Of a DNA stretch of 52,974 nucleotides, positions 25,626-35,102 are shown piece by piece. Each line of letters starts with the position of its first letter. Within the stretch, counting starts at the first letter, position 1. Source of the stretch: Deltaproteobacteria bacterium (lineage in GTDB: Bacteria > Desulfobacterota > GWC2-55-46 > UBA9637); the NCBI GenBank assembly GCA_016219285.1, contig JACRNJ010000080.1, forward strand, positions 1 through 52,974, written 5' to 3'. Both the position numbers and the translations under genes were made by a program. A model generated the notes under the pieces. That model did no database searches. It worked only from the letters and a program-made list of their open reading frames with translations, and was not told where the DNA came from.

Positions 25626-25654
25626 AGTATAAAGCCATTTCTGGCTTTTATCAA
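25626..25654 (-). promoter_or_regulatory. Strong leftward early phage promoter with palindromic spacer
   Basis: On the minus strand TTGATA (25649-25654) and TATACT (25626-25631) are 17 bp apart. The spacer carries the palindrome AAAGCCA-GAAA-TGGCTTT, a good place for repressor binding. Confidence 0.7.
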
Positions 25655-25692
25655 GTATTTTTTTTAGTAAAGTTACTTATGGAGGAAATTAT

Positions 25693-26442
25693 ATGCTCAA
25701 AGACAGGATATCTAATGTGTTACTCCAATTAATGCAGGTGTTGGAAGAGAATCAGGAAGGGCTTGCAAAAAGGCTCAACATCCCAAACACCACGCTTCGC
25801 AGATATTTATCTGGCAGCACATTGGCTGGAGTTGATGACTTATTAAAGATTGCTGAATTAGCGGGGCTAAAGCTGGATGAACTTGTAAAATCTGATAATC
25901 CTAAACTTCATCCTATAAGTCATGTAGAGATTAAAAATAGTCATGGGGTTGCTGTAGCCGGACGGGATGTTTATATGAATACCGTAATACGGCGGAAGAC
26001 TGAATATAAGCCAGGTCCCGATGATATTACAGGCGAGCAGTCAAATAGATTGAAAGAATTGGTTAATAATGTTATTGCCCTTGAACAGGAGGTAAAAAAG
26101 AAGCCGAAGACTTATGGCGCTGTTTGGAACGCTTTAAATAGAAAGATGTGGGTTACTTATTATAGAGAAATTAAAAAGTGGCAGTTTGAAATGGCAGAAC
26201 TTTACCTTATGCAATGGATTGGGAGAATTAGAAAAGGACAGAAGCGGACAAATGAAGATGAGTGGCGTAAAAAGACTCAATCTGCTATTTTTGCAGCGGC
26301 AAGAAATCAATTAGGCTGGACTAAAGAGGCTTTAGATGGTTATATATATGAGCGTTATAAAAAGGATTCTATTAGAGACCTTACAAAAAAAGAACTACAA
26401 CAGCTTTATAATATTGTGTTTGCGAAGAAAAGAGGGGCTTGA
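25693..26442 (+). CDS. Phage repressor-like protein: XRE HTH plus ORF6C-like and GemA-like regions
   Basis: The 249-residue protein starts with an XRE HTH (EGLAKRLNIPNTTLRRYLSG, about residues 20-60), then a Val/Gly strand-rich link. A helical region follows (VWNALNRKMWVTYYREIKKW, then QFEMAELYLMQWIGRI) resembling the ORF6C domain of phage regulators. A C-terminal stretch (LGWTKEALDGYIYERYKKDS, then IRDLTKKELQQLY) is patterned like GemA/DUF1018. It is the only rightward phage gene and is divergent from the Ner-like gene, the c-repressor place in Mu. GGAGG precedes the ATG. The HTH is secure; the other domain names are tentative. Confidence 0.7.
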   Translation: MLKDRISNVLLQLMQVLEENQEGLAKRLNIPNTTLRRYLSGSTLAGVDDLLKIAELAGLKLDELVKSDNPKLHPISHVEIKNSHGVAVAGRDVYMNTVIRRKTEYKPGPDDITGEQSNRLKELVNNVIALEQEVKKKPKTYGAVWNALNRKMWVTYYREIKKWQFEMAELYLMQWIGRIRKGQKRTNEDEWRKKTQSAIFAAARNQLGWTKEALDGYIYERYKKDSIRDLTKKELQQLYNIVFAKKRGA

Positions 26443-26525
26443 ATAAAAGGGCGGGGCGGACAGACCTCGCCCGGCGGATGCAGGAGATGGGCTGGAAAAT
26501 CCTTGACGACGGGAAAAAGATATAA
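26439..26525 (+). CDS. Possible 28-residue peptide coupled to the repressor gene
   Basis: A TTG start overlaps the repressor stop (TTGA) and the frame reads NKRAGRTDLARRMQEMGWKI then LDDGKKI. The tight overlap suggests either a small coupled gene or the start of a lost early gene. From 26526 to 26739 I see no gene. Confidence 0.3.
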   Translation: MNKRAGRTDLARRMQEMGWKILDDGKKI

Positions 26526-26739
26526 TAGGGTAGTTCCACGGCGCGGCATAAAAATATAGGAAGGTTAGTGTAGACCGGCGGCGGTAAAAAAATGCAGCGG
26601 CGTCTTTATAAAAATCAAATTTGGTTTGATAATATCCCTTAATTCCCCATCTTTTCCCACCCTTTCCCACAAATAAATATGCCAGTTATCTTATTTCCCC
26701 TGTGAGGAAGGCTTCTCTTTCTTTAGAGCAAAGATTTTC

Positions 26740-26768
26740 TTGACAATACCATAAGTATCCAATATAAT
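26740..26768 (+). promoter_or_regulatory. Consensus sigma-70 promoter
   Basis: TTGACA (26740-26745) and TATAAT (26763-26768) are both perfect and 17 bp apart, 40 bp before the ATG at 26809. Confidence 0.85.
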
Positions 26769-26808
26769 TTAAATCAAAATATTTTTTTGGTGTTTGAGAG
26801 GGGAATAA

Positions 26809-27204
26809 ATGCGCAGAAGATTAATCATATTTACACTTATAATATTACTTGCAGTTCAGATAATTCCTTCCAAGTCTGTTTTAGCGGATGATGCTGTAAT
26901 GATGAGGAATATTTTTACAGATGCGCTTTATGGCGGCGCTGTTGGAACCCTTATAGGTGTTGCATTTATGCTGATTAGCGATAAACCATCTGATAATTGG
27001 AATTATTTAGCATATGGCGCAGGCGGAGGTATCATAGCAGGCGCTGCGATTGGTATGGCCAGTTCTACTAAAGCGCTGGCTGAGGTAGAGCATGGTAAAA
27101 TAACTTTAAATGTGCCTGAGATAAAGACAGATGTTATTTATGATAAACGCGATCAAGAAATGGAAGTGGTAAAGAGTTTATCTCTTCTGCGGTATAATTT
27201 TTAA
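26809..27204 (+). CDS. Exported small protein with glycine-zipper membrane segments
   Basis: The 131-residue protein has a signal peptide (MRRRLIIFTLIILLAVQIIP, cut probably after VLA). Two short hydrophobic stretches follow (GGAVGTLIGVAFMLI and YGAGGGIIAGAAIGMA) rich in small residues spaced like glycine zippers, then a soluble beta-type tail. I do not recognise a named family. It has its own perfect promoter and a terminator at 27223, so it is a single-gene unit. It is the first host-like gene right of the prophage. Confidence 0.7.
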   Translation: MRRRLIIFTLIILLAVQIIPSKSVLADDAVMMRNIFTDALYGGAVGTLIGVAFMLISDKPSDNWNYLAYGAGGGIIAGAAIGMASSTKALAEVEHGKITLNVPEIKTDVIYDKRDQEMEVVKSLSLLRYNF

Positions 27205-27222
27205 TACGGTTTATCCATTGTG

Positions 27223-27262
27223 AGCCCTGCTTATTGGGAAGTAAACGTTGCAGGGCTTTTTT
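27223..27262 (+). terminator. Rho-independent terminator
   Basis: AGCCCTGC (27223-27230) pairs with GCAGGGCT (27250-27257) followed by a T-run to 27262, directly after the small exported protein. Confidence 0.85.
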
Positions 27263-27331
27263 AGTTTCTCAAATACGAGAAATTGCAACTCAAGATTTTT
27301 ATAGATTTAATAGAAATTGGAGGACAAAAAG

Positions 27332-27643
27332 ATGTACGCGGTAATAAGAACAGGTGGAAAACAGCAAACTGTTTCTGAGGGTGATATTCTTAAGGTAGAA
27401 AAGTTGTCAGGTGATGCGGGCAGTAAAGTAGAATTTAAAGATGTGCTTATGGTTGGGACTGATAAAGAAGTAAAGGTAGGGCAGCCAATCCTTGCCAATG
27501 CCAGGGTGGTTGCCGAGATTATAGAACAGGGTAAGGCCAAGAAAGTTATTGCGTTCAAAATGAAGCGGCGAAAGGGATTCCATAAAAAGATTGGTCACAG
27601 ACAAAGTTTCACAAGTATCAGAGTAAAAGAGATAAAGGCATAA
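27332..27643 (+). CDS. rplU: 50S ribosomal protein L21
   Basis: The start at 27332 follows GGAGGACAAAAAG and gives the standard [18 protein letters not shown]. The 103-residue protein has the L21 end motif [20 protein letters not shown]. It lies before rpmA and obgE as usual. No Prp protease gene is found between L21 and L27, which agrees with the L27 lacking the cleavable N-terminal extension of Firmicutes. Confidence 0.97.
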   Translation: MYAVIRTGGKQQTVSEGDILKVEKLSGDAGSKVEFKDVLMVGTDKEVKVGQPILANARVVAEIIEQGKAKKVIAFKMKRRKGFHKKIGHRQSFTSIRVKEIKA

Positions 27644-27664
27644 AAACAAGCATGAGAAATTAGG

Positions 27665-27723
27665 AATCAGAAAAGAGTGAGTATTTAATTTATTTTCTCT
27701 TTCTTGGTTTCTCTTTTCTGATT
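27665..27723 (+). repeat. 13-bp inverted repeat between rplU and rpmA
   Basis: AATCAGAAAAGAG (27665-27677) and CTCTTTTCTGATT (27711-27723) are perfect complements followed by TTT. This could attenuate rpmA or be a dispersed repeat. Confidence 0.6.
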
Positions 27724-27747
27724 TTTGCTTTATACGGGGAGGAAGAA

Positions 27748-27999
27748 ATGGCTCATAAAAAGGCAGGAGGAAGCTCTAGAAACGGCAGAGACAGTAACGG
27801 CCAGAGGCGTGGTGTAAAGCGGTATGGAGGCCAGCTTGTTTCTGCTGGAAGTATTCTTGTTCGTCAGGTGGGAACGAGGATTTATCCCGGCCAGAATGTA
27901 GGCCTTGGAAAGGACTATACACTTTATGCAAAGGTTGAAGGTGTTGTTCAATACGAGGATAGGGGTAGTAAAAAGCAGGTAAATATTTTGCCGATATAA
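27748..27999 (+). CDS. rpmA: 50S ribosomal protein L27
   Basis: The 83-residue protein starts [20 protein letters not shown], the L27 N-terminal arm that reaches the peptidyl transferase centre, and ends in a beta domain with [23 protein letters not shown] precedes the ATG. Confidence 0.98.
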   Translation: MAHKKAGGSSRNGRDSNGQRRGVKRYGGQLVSAGSILVRQVGTRIYPGQNVGLGKDYTLYAKVEGVVQYEDRGSKKQVNILPI

Positions 28000-28068
28000 A
28001 CTGTTGCAGCATGGCAAAAATATTTTATATAAGCCTATACCTGATTTATTCTCTATAGCACTGTTTAG

Positions 28069-28110
28069 GGCGAGAACAAAAGGGATAACCCTGATGTCTC
28101 TCGCCTTTTT
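28069..28110 (+). terminator. Rho-independent terminator after rpmA
   Basis: GGCGAGA (28069-28075) and TCTCGCC (28099-28105) form a stem with an inner AGGG/CCCT pair, followed by TTTTT. Confidence 0.8.
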
Positions 28111-28123
28111 ATTTTCTCTATGA

Positions 28124-29212
<1,089 letters not shown>

Positions 29213-29266
29213 AGATAAGGCCCAAAAATAGACAAATAGACATTGATTTTTGGGTAAACTGGCAAG

Positions 29267-29400
29267 CCCTTGACAAAACTTTAGTTTAGTCAAGGGCAAG
29301 TCCTTGACAGACGTTTCACCTGTCAAGGGCAAGTTGGCTGACAGGACAACACACCCCTAAATCCCCTATCGAGAGGGGACTAAAGGGGTGTGTTGTGAAG
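29267..29400. repeat. Composite repeat block (families D and C) between obgE and glpX
   Basis: Two divergent CCTTGACA...TGTCAAGGGC palindromes (29267-29297, 29303-29330) are followed by ACACACCCCT...AGGGGTGTGT arms (29351-29396) around ATCCCCTATCGAGAGGGGA. The remaining bases to 29510 hold no gene. The genes on each side converge, so the block may also end transcription. Confidence 0.7.
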
Positions 29401-29510
29401 CGTAAAAAAATGCGCCGATAACGAAGTCGGCCTGTCCCCGATTGTCTCTATCTGGGAGCAGCCAAATCACAGTTTGTAAAGCAGCGAGGTTTTTAATCAC
29501 TATTTTACGG

Positions 29511-30470
29511 TTAATAGTTCGGCTTGTTCTCAAAATGATGTGTTGCTGTTATATATCTGATAGTTCTGGTTTTTGAACGCATTACAACAGAGTGGGTTTC
29601 TGCGCCGCCGCCGAAAAATCTTACGCCGCGGAGAAAATCGCCGTCGGTAACACCTGTGGCTGCAAACATCACATCGTCTTTTGCAAGCTCGTCTATGCGG
29701 TAAATCCTGTTTATATCCTTTATGCCCATTCTTTTTGCCCGTGTTATTTCGTCATCATTTCTAGGTTTGAGTTTGCCCTGCATATCGCCGCCAACGCAGC
29801 GCAGCGCTGCTGCGGCAATAACCCCTTCAGGCGCACCGCCAATACCCATAAGCACATCAACCCCGCTTTCTTCTTTGGCAGTTGCAATCGCTGCCGATAC
29901 ATCTCCATCAGGGATAAGTTTTATCCGCGCACCTGCTTTTCTTACCTCATCTATAAGTTCTTTATGTCTTGGTCTGTGCAATATTATAACTGTAAGGTCT
30001 TCAATATTGACATTTTTACAATCTGCAATATTATGTAAATTCTCAGTCGGCGTCTTATTGAGGTCAATTGCCCCCTTTGCCTCCGGACCGACTGCAATCT
30101 TTTCCATGTATGTATCTGGAGCATGAAGAAAATTTCCCTTTTGAGCGATGGCTATAACTGAGAGCGCATTCGGCCCGCCTGTTGCTGTAATAGTAGTCCC
30201 TTCAAGGGGATCTAATGCAATATCTATCTCCTCTGAATTGCCGTCTCCACAGCCGACCTTTTCTCCAATGTAAAGCATTGGTGCTTCATCCCGTTCACCC
30301 TCTCCTATTACCACCGTGCCTTTCATCTTGATTGAGTTTAATGCCTTCCGCATAGCATCTACAGCTACCTGATCAGCGGCCTTTTCATCACCTCTCCCCA
30401 TAAGCCTTGCGCTGGCTAATGCCGCAGCCTCTGTAACCCGCACAACCTCTATAGCCAAATTTCTGTCCAT
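29511..30470 (-). CDS. glpX: Fructose-1,6-bisphosphatase, class II (GlpX)
   Basis: Hydrolyses fructose 1,6-bisphosphate in gluconeogenesis. The 319-residue protein has the GlpX motifs VVIGEGERDEAPMLYIGE, IALDPLEGTT and GIGGAPEGVIAAAALRCVGG, with metal-binding Asp/Glu residues in the first two. It is full length and is the last gene of the leftward gcv cluster, separated from gcvPB by a family E repeat. Confidence 0.97.
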   Translation of the reverse strand: MDRNLAIEVVRVTEAAALASARLMGRGDEKAADQVAVDAMRKALNSIKMKGTVVIGEGERDEAPMLYIGEKVGCGDGNSEEIDIALDPLEGTTITATGGPNALSVIAIAQKGNFLHAPDTYMEKIAVGPEAKGAIDLNKTPTENLHNIADCKNVNIEDLTVIILHRPRHKELIDEVRKAGARIKLIPDGDVSAAIATAKEESGVDVLMGIGGAPEGVIAAAALRCVGGDMQGKLKPRNDDEITRAKRMGIKDINRIYRIDELAKDDVMFAATGVTDGDFLRGVRFFGGGAETHSVVMRSKTRTIRYITATHHFENKPNY

Positions 30471-30486
30471 AAAAACCTCCCATGAA

Positions 30487-30553
30487 AGATTTACGATTGT
30501 AGATTTACGATTTTCGATTTTAAATCGTAATTCGCAAATCGTAATTCGTAAAT
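30487..30553. repeat. Family E heptamer repeat between gcvPB and glpX
   Basis: GATTTACGATTGTAGATTTA and its inverted partner AATTCGCAAATCGTAATTCG form an AT-rich hairpin. Confidence 0.75.
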
Positions 30554-30557
30554 TTCT

Positions 30558-32024
30558 TTACCCTTTCCATCTTAATATCGGATTTCTTGCCGCCCTTGTT
30601 TCGTCAAGTCTGCCAATCTGTGTCGTGTGCGGGGCATTTTTAACAATATCCGGATTGTCTTTGGTCCCCTGTGCAATACTTATCATCGCATTAATAAAGC
30701 TATCCAATGTTTCCTTTGTTTCTGTCTCTGTTGGTTCTATCATAATTGCGCCGGATACAATGAGCGGAAAGTAGATTGTGGGCGGGTGGAAACCATAGTC
30801 CATAAGTCTCTTGGCAATATCAATAGTATGCACATCTTTTTCGGATTGAAACTTGTCAGAGAATACGCTTTCGTGCATACAGGTCTGGTTATAGGGGAGA
30901 TAGTAATGACCTTTTAGTTTTTCCCTTATATAATTTGCATTCAGCACAGCCATTTCACTTGCCTTTTTAAGGCCGTCATGTCCCATAGCTCTTATATAAC
31001 TGTATGCCCTTGCCATAATGGCAAAGTTACCATAAAATGCCTTGAGCCTTCCAATGCTTTTGGGTCTGTTATAATCAAGGCTGAATCTTTTACCCTTCTT
31101 TATTATCCTCGGTTTGGGCAGGTATGGTTCAAGGAGCTTCTTCACGCCGACAGGCCCGCTGCCAGGGCCCCCTCCTCCGTGCGGCGTTGAAAAGGTTTTA
31201 TGCAGGTTAAACTGAATCACATCGACACCCATATCTCCCAGTTTTGCTATGCCCATGATGGCATTCAGGTTGGCTCCATCACAATATATAAAACCGCCTT
31301 TTTTATGAACTATCTCTGCAATTTCTTTTATATGTTTCTCAAAAAGTCCGATGGTATTTGGGTTGGTAAGCATCAAGGCCGCAGTATCCTCATCCATTAC
31401 CGATGCCACTGCCTCCGGAGTTATAACTCCCACATTTTCTTCCTTTACCGAAACAACAGTAAAACCTGCGAGATTAGAGCTTGCAGGGTTTGTGCCGTGT
31501 GCCGTATCAGGTATAATTACCTTTTTCCTCGGTTTGTCCTTTTCCTTGAAATATTTTGCTATCATTAACATGCCGCACAGTTCGCCGTGCGCGCCTGCCG
31601 CAGGCTGAAGCGTTGCCGCATCCATTCCGCTTATCTCGCATAAAAATTCCTCAAGCTCGCACATAAGCTGTAAAGCGCCTTGATTAAGCTCATCAGACTG
31701 ATATGGATGAACTTTAGAAAATCCCGCAAGTCTCGCAATATCCTCATTTATCTTTGGATTGTATTTCATGGTGCAGGAGCCGAGGGGATAAAAGCCTGTG
31801 TCAACGCCAAAATTCCACTGAGAAAGCCTTGTAAAATGACGGACGACATCTATCTCAGAAACTTCCGGAAAGTCCTTTATATCTTCTCTTAATAATTCCT
31901 TTGGAATAGTATTTCCCGGGATAACATCACCAACATCCGATTTTAAAATAGAGATGCCATTTCTCATCTTCGAGCTTTTTTTAAAGATGAGAGGTTCATC
32001 TAATTGCGGATTTTGGGGTTTCAT
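30558..32024 (-). CDS. gcvPB: Glycine dehydrogenase (decarboxylating) subunit 2
   Basis: The PLP-binding half of the split P-protein, which decarboxylates glycine and passes the aminomethyl group to GcvH. The 488-residue protein shows the cofactor Lys in FNLHKTFSTPHGGGGPGSG and TLQPAAGAHGE earlier. It overlaps gcvPA by 4 nt (ATGA), so the two halves are translationally coupled. Confidence 0.97.
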   Translation of the reverse strand: MKPQNPQLDEPLIFKKSSKMRNGISILKSDVGDVIPGNTIPKELLREDIKDFPEVSEIDVVRHFTRLSQWNFGVDTGFYPLGSCTMKYNPKINEDIARLAGFSKVHPYQSDELNQGALQLMCELEEFLCEISGMDAATLQPAAGAHGELCGMLMIAKYFKEKDKPRKKVIIPDTAHGTNPASSNLAGFTVVSVKEENVGVITPEAVASVMDEDTAALMLTNPNTIGLFEKHIKEIAEIVHKKGGFIYCDGANLNAIMGIAKLGDMGVDVIQFNLHKTFSTPHGGGGPGSGPVGVKKLLEPYLPKPRIIKKGKRFSLDYNRPKSIGRLKAFYGNFAIMARAYSYIRAMGHDGLKKASEMAVLNANYIREKLKGHYYLPYNQTCMHESVFSDKFQSEKDVHTIDIAKRLMDYGFHPPTIYFPLIVSGAIMIEPTETETKETLDSFINAMISIAQGTKDNPDIVKNAPHTTQIGRLDETRAARNPILRWKG

Positions 32025-33367
32025 GTCCTGGAAAGCTCCTCTATAAGATTATCAATATCCTTTTTTGTATTCATCTCAGTTGCGCATATAAGTATGTGCC
32101 TTGAAAGCTCGGAATAAAATCTTTTGAGCGGAAGCCCTGCTATGATGCCCTTTTTCAAAATAGCCTTTACTACAGCATCAGGTTCTTTTTCCAACTCTAT
32201 TACAAATTCATTAAATGTAGGCGCAGTAAATGCAGTCTTTATGCCTTTTATATTTGCAAGGCTGTTTTTCAGATACTCTGACTTGGAAAGGTTCAGCCTC
32301 GCCATTTCCATTAATCCGTTCTTGCCAATGGCTGTCAGATAAATTGCTGCTGCTAAAGCGCAGAGTCCTTCATTTGTGCAGATATTGGATGTAGCCTTTT
32401 CCCTGCGGATGTGCTGCTCACGCGTAGCCATGGTCAGAACAAAGCCGCGTTTACCATTCTTATCAACGGTCTCACCTACGAGCCTTCCGGGCATCTGCCT
32501 TAAATATTTTTCCAGGGTTGCAAAAAAGCCGAGATACGGGCCTCCAAAATTTAGGCTGTTGCCAAATGACTGGCCTTCACCTACTACAATATCTGCCCCA
32601 AACTCTCCCGGCGGCTTCAAAAGGCCAAGGGATATTGGCTCTGTTATTGCAACAATAAAGATGGTTTTATTTTTATGAACAACATCGGAGATGGCTTTTA
32701 TATCCTCAAGAGAGCCAAAAAAATTTGGATGTTGGACAACAACGCATGATGTATCATTGTCAATCGATTTTTCTACTGCCCCAGCTAATGTTCTGCCTGT
32801 TTCTGTACAATAAAGAACTTCTTTTACATTATTATCGTTTTTTGAGAGATATGTTTTAACTACCTCGCGATATTCAGGGTGAAGGCCTGAGCTTAATATA
32901 ACCTTTGTTCTACTGTTAATTCTCTGCGCCATCAAAACTGCTTCAGCAGTTGCAGAAGCGCCGTCATACATGGAGGCGTTGGCAACTTCCATGCCTGTGA
33001 GCTGGCATATAAGCGTCTGGTATTCAAATATAGCCTGCAAGGTGCCCTGGCTTATTTCGGGTTGATACGGTGTGTATGCAGTATAAAACTCCGAACGGGA
33101 GATGAGATGGTTTACAACACTCGGGATGTAATGATGGTATGCGCCTGCGCCAAGAAAGGATATATACTCTTCAACCGTGGCATTTTTTTTGCTTAAGCTG
33201 GTCAGTTCGTTAATCAGCTCTTGCTCAACAAGCGGGGCAGGAAGGTTTAACGGTTTTTTAAGCCTCAAGTTGTTTGGAATGGCCTTAAACAGTTCTTCTA
33301 TAGATGCAGCGCCAACAGCATTGAGCATTTCCTGTATATCTTTTTCAGTATGGGGTATGTAGGACAT
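32021..33367 (-). CDS. gcvPA: Glycine dehydrogenase (decarboxylating) subunit 1
   Basis: The other half of the P-protein. The 448-residue protein begins MSYIPHTEKDIQEMLNAVGA and includes FLGAGAYHHYIPSVVNHLIS, TPYQPEISQGTLQAIFEYQT and TREQHIRREKATSNICTNEG, all standard for subunit 1. The two-gene form is common in thermophiles and many anaerobes. Confidence 0.97.
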   Translation of the reverse strand: MSYIPHTEKDIQEMLNAVGAASIEELFKAIPNNLRLKKPLNLPAPLVEQELINELTSLSKKNATVEEYISFLGAGAYHHYIPSVVNHLISRSEFYTAYTPYQPEISQGTLQAIFEYQTLICQLTGMEVANASMYDGASATAEAVLMAQRINSRTKVILSSGLHPEYREVVKTYLSKNDNNVKEVLYCTETGRTLAGAVEKSIDNDTSCVVVQHPNFFGSLEDIKAISDVVHKNKTIFIVAITEPISLGLLKPPGEFGADIVVGEGQSFGNSLNFGGPYLGFFATLEKYLRQMPGRLVGETVDKNGKRGFVLTMATREQHIRREKATSNICTNEGLCALAAAIYLTAIGKNGLMEMARLNLSKSEYLKNSLANIKGIKTAFTAPTFNEFVIELEKEPDAVVKAILKKGIIAGLPLKRFYSELSRHILICATEMNTKKDIDNLIEELSRT

Positions 33368-33370
33368 GAT

Positions 33371-33462
33371 AATTTTAGATTTACGATTTCAGATTTACGA
33401 TTTGGGATTTATAATTTTTTGGATTTTAAATCGTAATTCGCAAATCGTAATTTGTAAATTTA
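33371..33462. repeat. Family E heptamer repeat between gcvH and gcvPA
   Basis: TTTACGATTTCAGATTTACG and the inverted AAATCGTAATTCGCAAATCG lie between the gcvH stop and gcvPA start, as in the other two copies in this window. Confidence 0.75.
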
Positions 33463-33846
33463 CTTCTCCTCCTCCACATACTTTTTATATTCATCTGCTG
33501 TTAATAGTTCTTTTAATTCTGCAGGGGCGCTCATTTCTACCTTCAGCATCCACGCATCTCCATAAGGGTCGTCATTTATAACCTCAGGACTGTCAACCAG
33601 CGCATCGTTTATCTCTATGACGGCCCCGCTGATTGGCGAATAAAGGTCAGATACCGCCTTGACAGACTCAACCACGCCGAATGTCTCATCCTTTGTTACT
33701 GCTGCTCCGTCGCCCGGAAGTTCAAGATAAACAACATCTCCAAGTGAATCCTGGGCATAGTCGGTAACCCCTACGGTAGCGACATTTCCTTCCACCCTCA
33801 CCCATTCATGTTCTTTGGTGTATCTTACATCTTTTGGAAATTCCAT
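33460..33846 (-). CDS. gcvH: Glycine cleavage system H protein
   Basis: The 128-residue lipoyl carrier starts MEFPKDVRYTKEHEWVRVEG, and the lipoylated Lys is in FGVVESVKAVSDLYSPISG. It carries the aminomethyl intermediate between P, T and L proteins. GAGGAGAT precedes the ATG. Confidence 0.98.
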   Translation of the reverse strand: MEFPKDVRYTKEHEWVRVEGNVATVGVTDYAQDSLGDVVYLELPGDGAAVTKDETFGVVESVKAVSDLYSPISGAVIEINDALVDSPEVINDDPYGDAWMLKVEMSAPAELKELLTADEYKKYVEEEK

Positions 33847-33887
33847 AATCTCCTCTCCTTTCTTTTTAGCAATCAGTTATCAGTTTT

Positions 33888-33952
33888 GTAGGGTGGGCTG
33901 CGCCCACCATTGCCGTTAGGCTATTGTTAAAGGTGGGCGCAGCCCACCCTAC
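33888..33952. repeat. Perfect 21-bp inverted repeat (family G)
   Basis: Arms at 33888-33908 (GTAGGGTGGGCTGCGCCCAC plus C) and 33932-33952 are exact complements around a 23-nt loop. Each arm also contains its own GTGGGC/GCCCAC palindrome. It lies between gcvT and gcvH. Confidence 0.9.
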
Positions 33953-33977
33953 AAGCTCTTATAACCTCTCTGTGTTT

Positions 33978-35102
33978 TTAATTTGCCGCCTTTACAGCCA
34001 TGTTTCTTATGTAAAACGGAGTTTTTACAACCATAGCCGACACCATCTTATTTCTAATTTCTACTTTTAACTCCGTTCCGATAGAAGAAAATTCCGGCGC
34101 CACATAACCCATGCCAATTGCCTTGCCGAGGAACGGCGACATCGTTCCGCTTGTTATTTCGCCTGCCGCTGCTCCTTTTGCAAGGATTTTATAGTGGCTC
34201 CGAGGTATGCCTGATTCACTCATCTCAAGACCAACCAGTTTTTTATCTATGCCCTGTTTTGCCTGTTTTTCCAATGCGCCTTTGCCAATGAAATATTGTT
34301 TGTCCAGCTTCACAAATCTATGCAGGCCTGCCTCAAGGGGTGTTGTATTTTCATTCAGTTCATTTCCGTATAAAGGGAAGCCCATTTCTAATCTTAAGGT
34401 ATCTCTTGCTCCAAGGCCAACAGGTTTTATGCCAAATTTACCGCCTGCTTCCATAAGTCCATGCCAGATATCTATTGTTTTGTCCCACGGCATATAAATC
34501 TCAAAGCCGTCTTCACCGGTGTAGCCTGTCCTGGATATAATTGCATCCACACCTGCAATATTTCCTTGCTGGAAACGATAATACCTTATTAAAGATAAAT
34601 CAAGATTGCAAGTGTTTTGTAAAATCTCCTGCGATAGAGGCCCCTGAACAGCGATCTGGCCAAAATCATTGCTTACATTTTTTACCTCTGCAATATTGCC
34701 GGCATTTTCTTTAATCCAGTTAAAATCCTTTTCTGTATTGGAGGCATTTACGCAAAACATATATCTTGTATCGCTGAATTTGTAAAGTGTAACATCATCC
34801 ACAACACCGCCGTTTGGATAACATATAAGAGTATACTGCACCTGGCCGTCTTTAAGTTCAGAGGCATCGTTTGTTGTTACGCTTTGAACGGCCTCAATGG
34901 CCTTTGGACCGGATATCTCTATTTCGCCCATATGGCTTACGTCAAAAAGTCCGCATGACTTGCGGACAGCAAGGTGTTCATCTATTACGCCTGTATACTG
35001 CACAGGCATTTCCCAGCCAGCAAATGGAACCATTCTTGAGTTAAGTCCTTTATGGATTTGATGGAGCGGTGTAATCTTTAAATTTTTATTTTTCAATGTC
35101 AC
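33978..35102 (-). CDS. gcvT: Aminomethyltransferase (glycine cleavage T protein)
   Basis: Transfers the methylene unit from GcvH to tetrahydrofolate. The 374-residue protein includes [34 protein letters not shown], the folate-site region [14 protein letters not shown] and the C-terminal [16 protein letters not shown]. The start is GTG at 35102 with AGGA 5 nt before; a TTG six bases further on is possible. It is the first gene of the leftward gcv cluster. I found no glycine riboswitch in front of it. Confidence 0.96.
   Translation of the reverse strand: MTLKNKNLKITPLHQIHKGLNSRMVPFAGWEMPVQYTGVIDEHLAVRKSCGLFDVSHMGEIEISGPKAIEAVQSVTTNDASELKDGQVQYTLICYPNGGVVDDVTLYKFSDTRYMFCVNASNTEKDFNWIKENAGNIAEVKNVSNDFGQIAVQGPLSQEILQNTCNLDLSLIRYYRFQQGNIAGVDAIISRTGYTGEDGFEIYMPWDKTIDIWHGLMEAGGKFGIKPVGLGARDTLRLEMGFPLYGNELNENTTPLEAGLHRFVKLDKQYFIGKGALEKQAKQGIDKKLVGLEMSESGIPRSHYKILAKGAAAGEITSGTMSPFLGKAIGMGYVAPEFSSIGTELKVEIRNKMVSAMVVKTPFYIRNMAVKAAN

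Larger units (their letters stand above)
11040..26525 (-). mobile_element. Degraded Mu-like prophage (head genes kept, transposase and most tail genes missing)
   Basis: Genes run leftward from a divergent control region at 25.6 kb: Ner-like HTH, small early proteins, Mor activator, endolysin, holin, DUF3486, gp28-type terminase, DUF935 portal, MuF, gpG, gpI protease/scaffold, gpT capsid, FluMu_N, DUF1320, DUF1834, tail tube, tail chaperone and a cut tape measure. This is the Mu order. MuA and MuB homologues, expected between the Ner-like gene and the Mor gene, are absent, and everything distal to the tape measure start is gone. The limits given are the outermost recognisable phage genes; no att ends or target duplication could be placed. 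Confidence 0.88.

Noticed and set aside
26395-26670. 91-codon minus-strand frame after the repressor gene
   Set aside because: It overlaps the repressor's 3' end, is rich in Arg/Ser/Phe without any pattern, and has no ribosome site.
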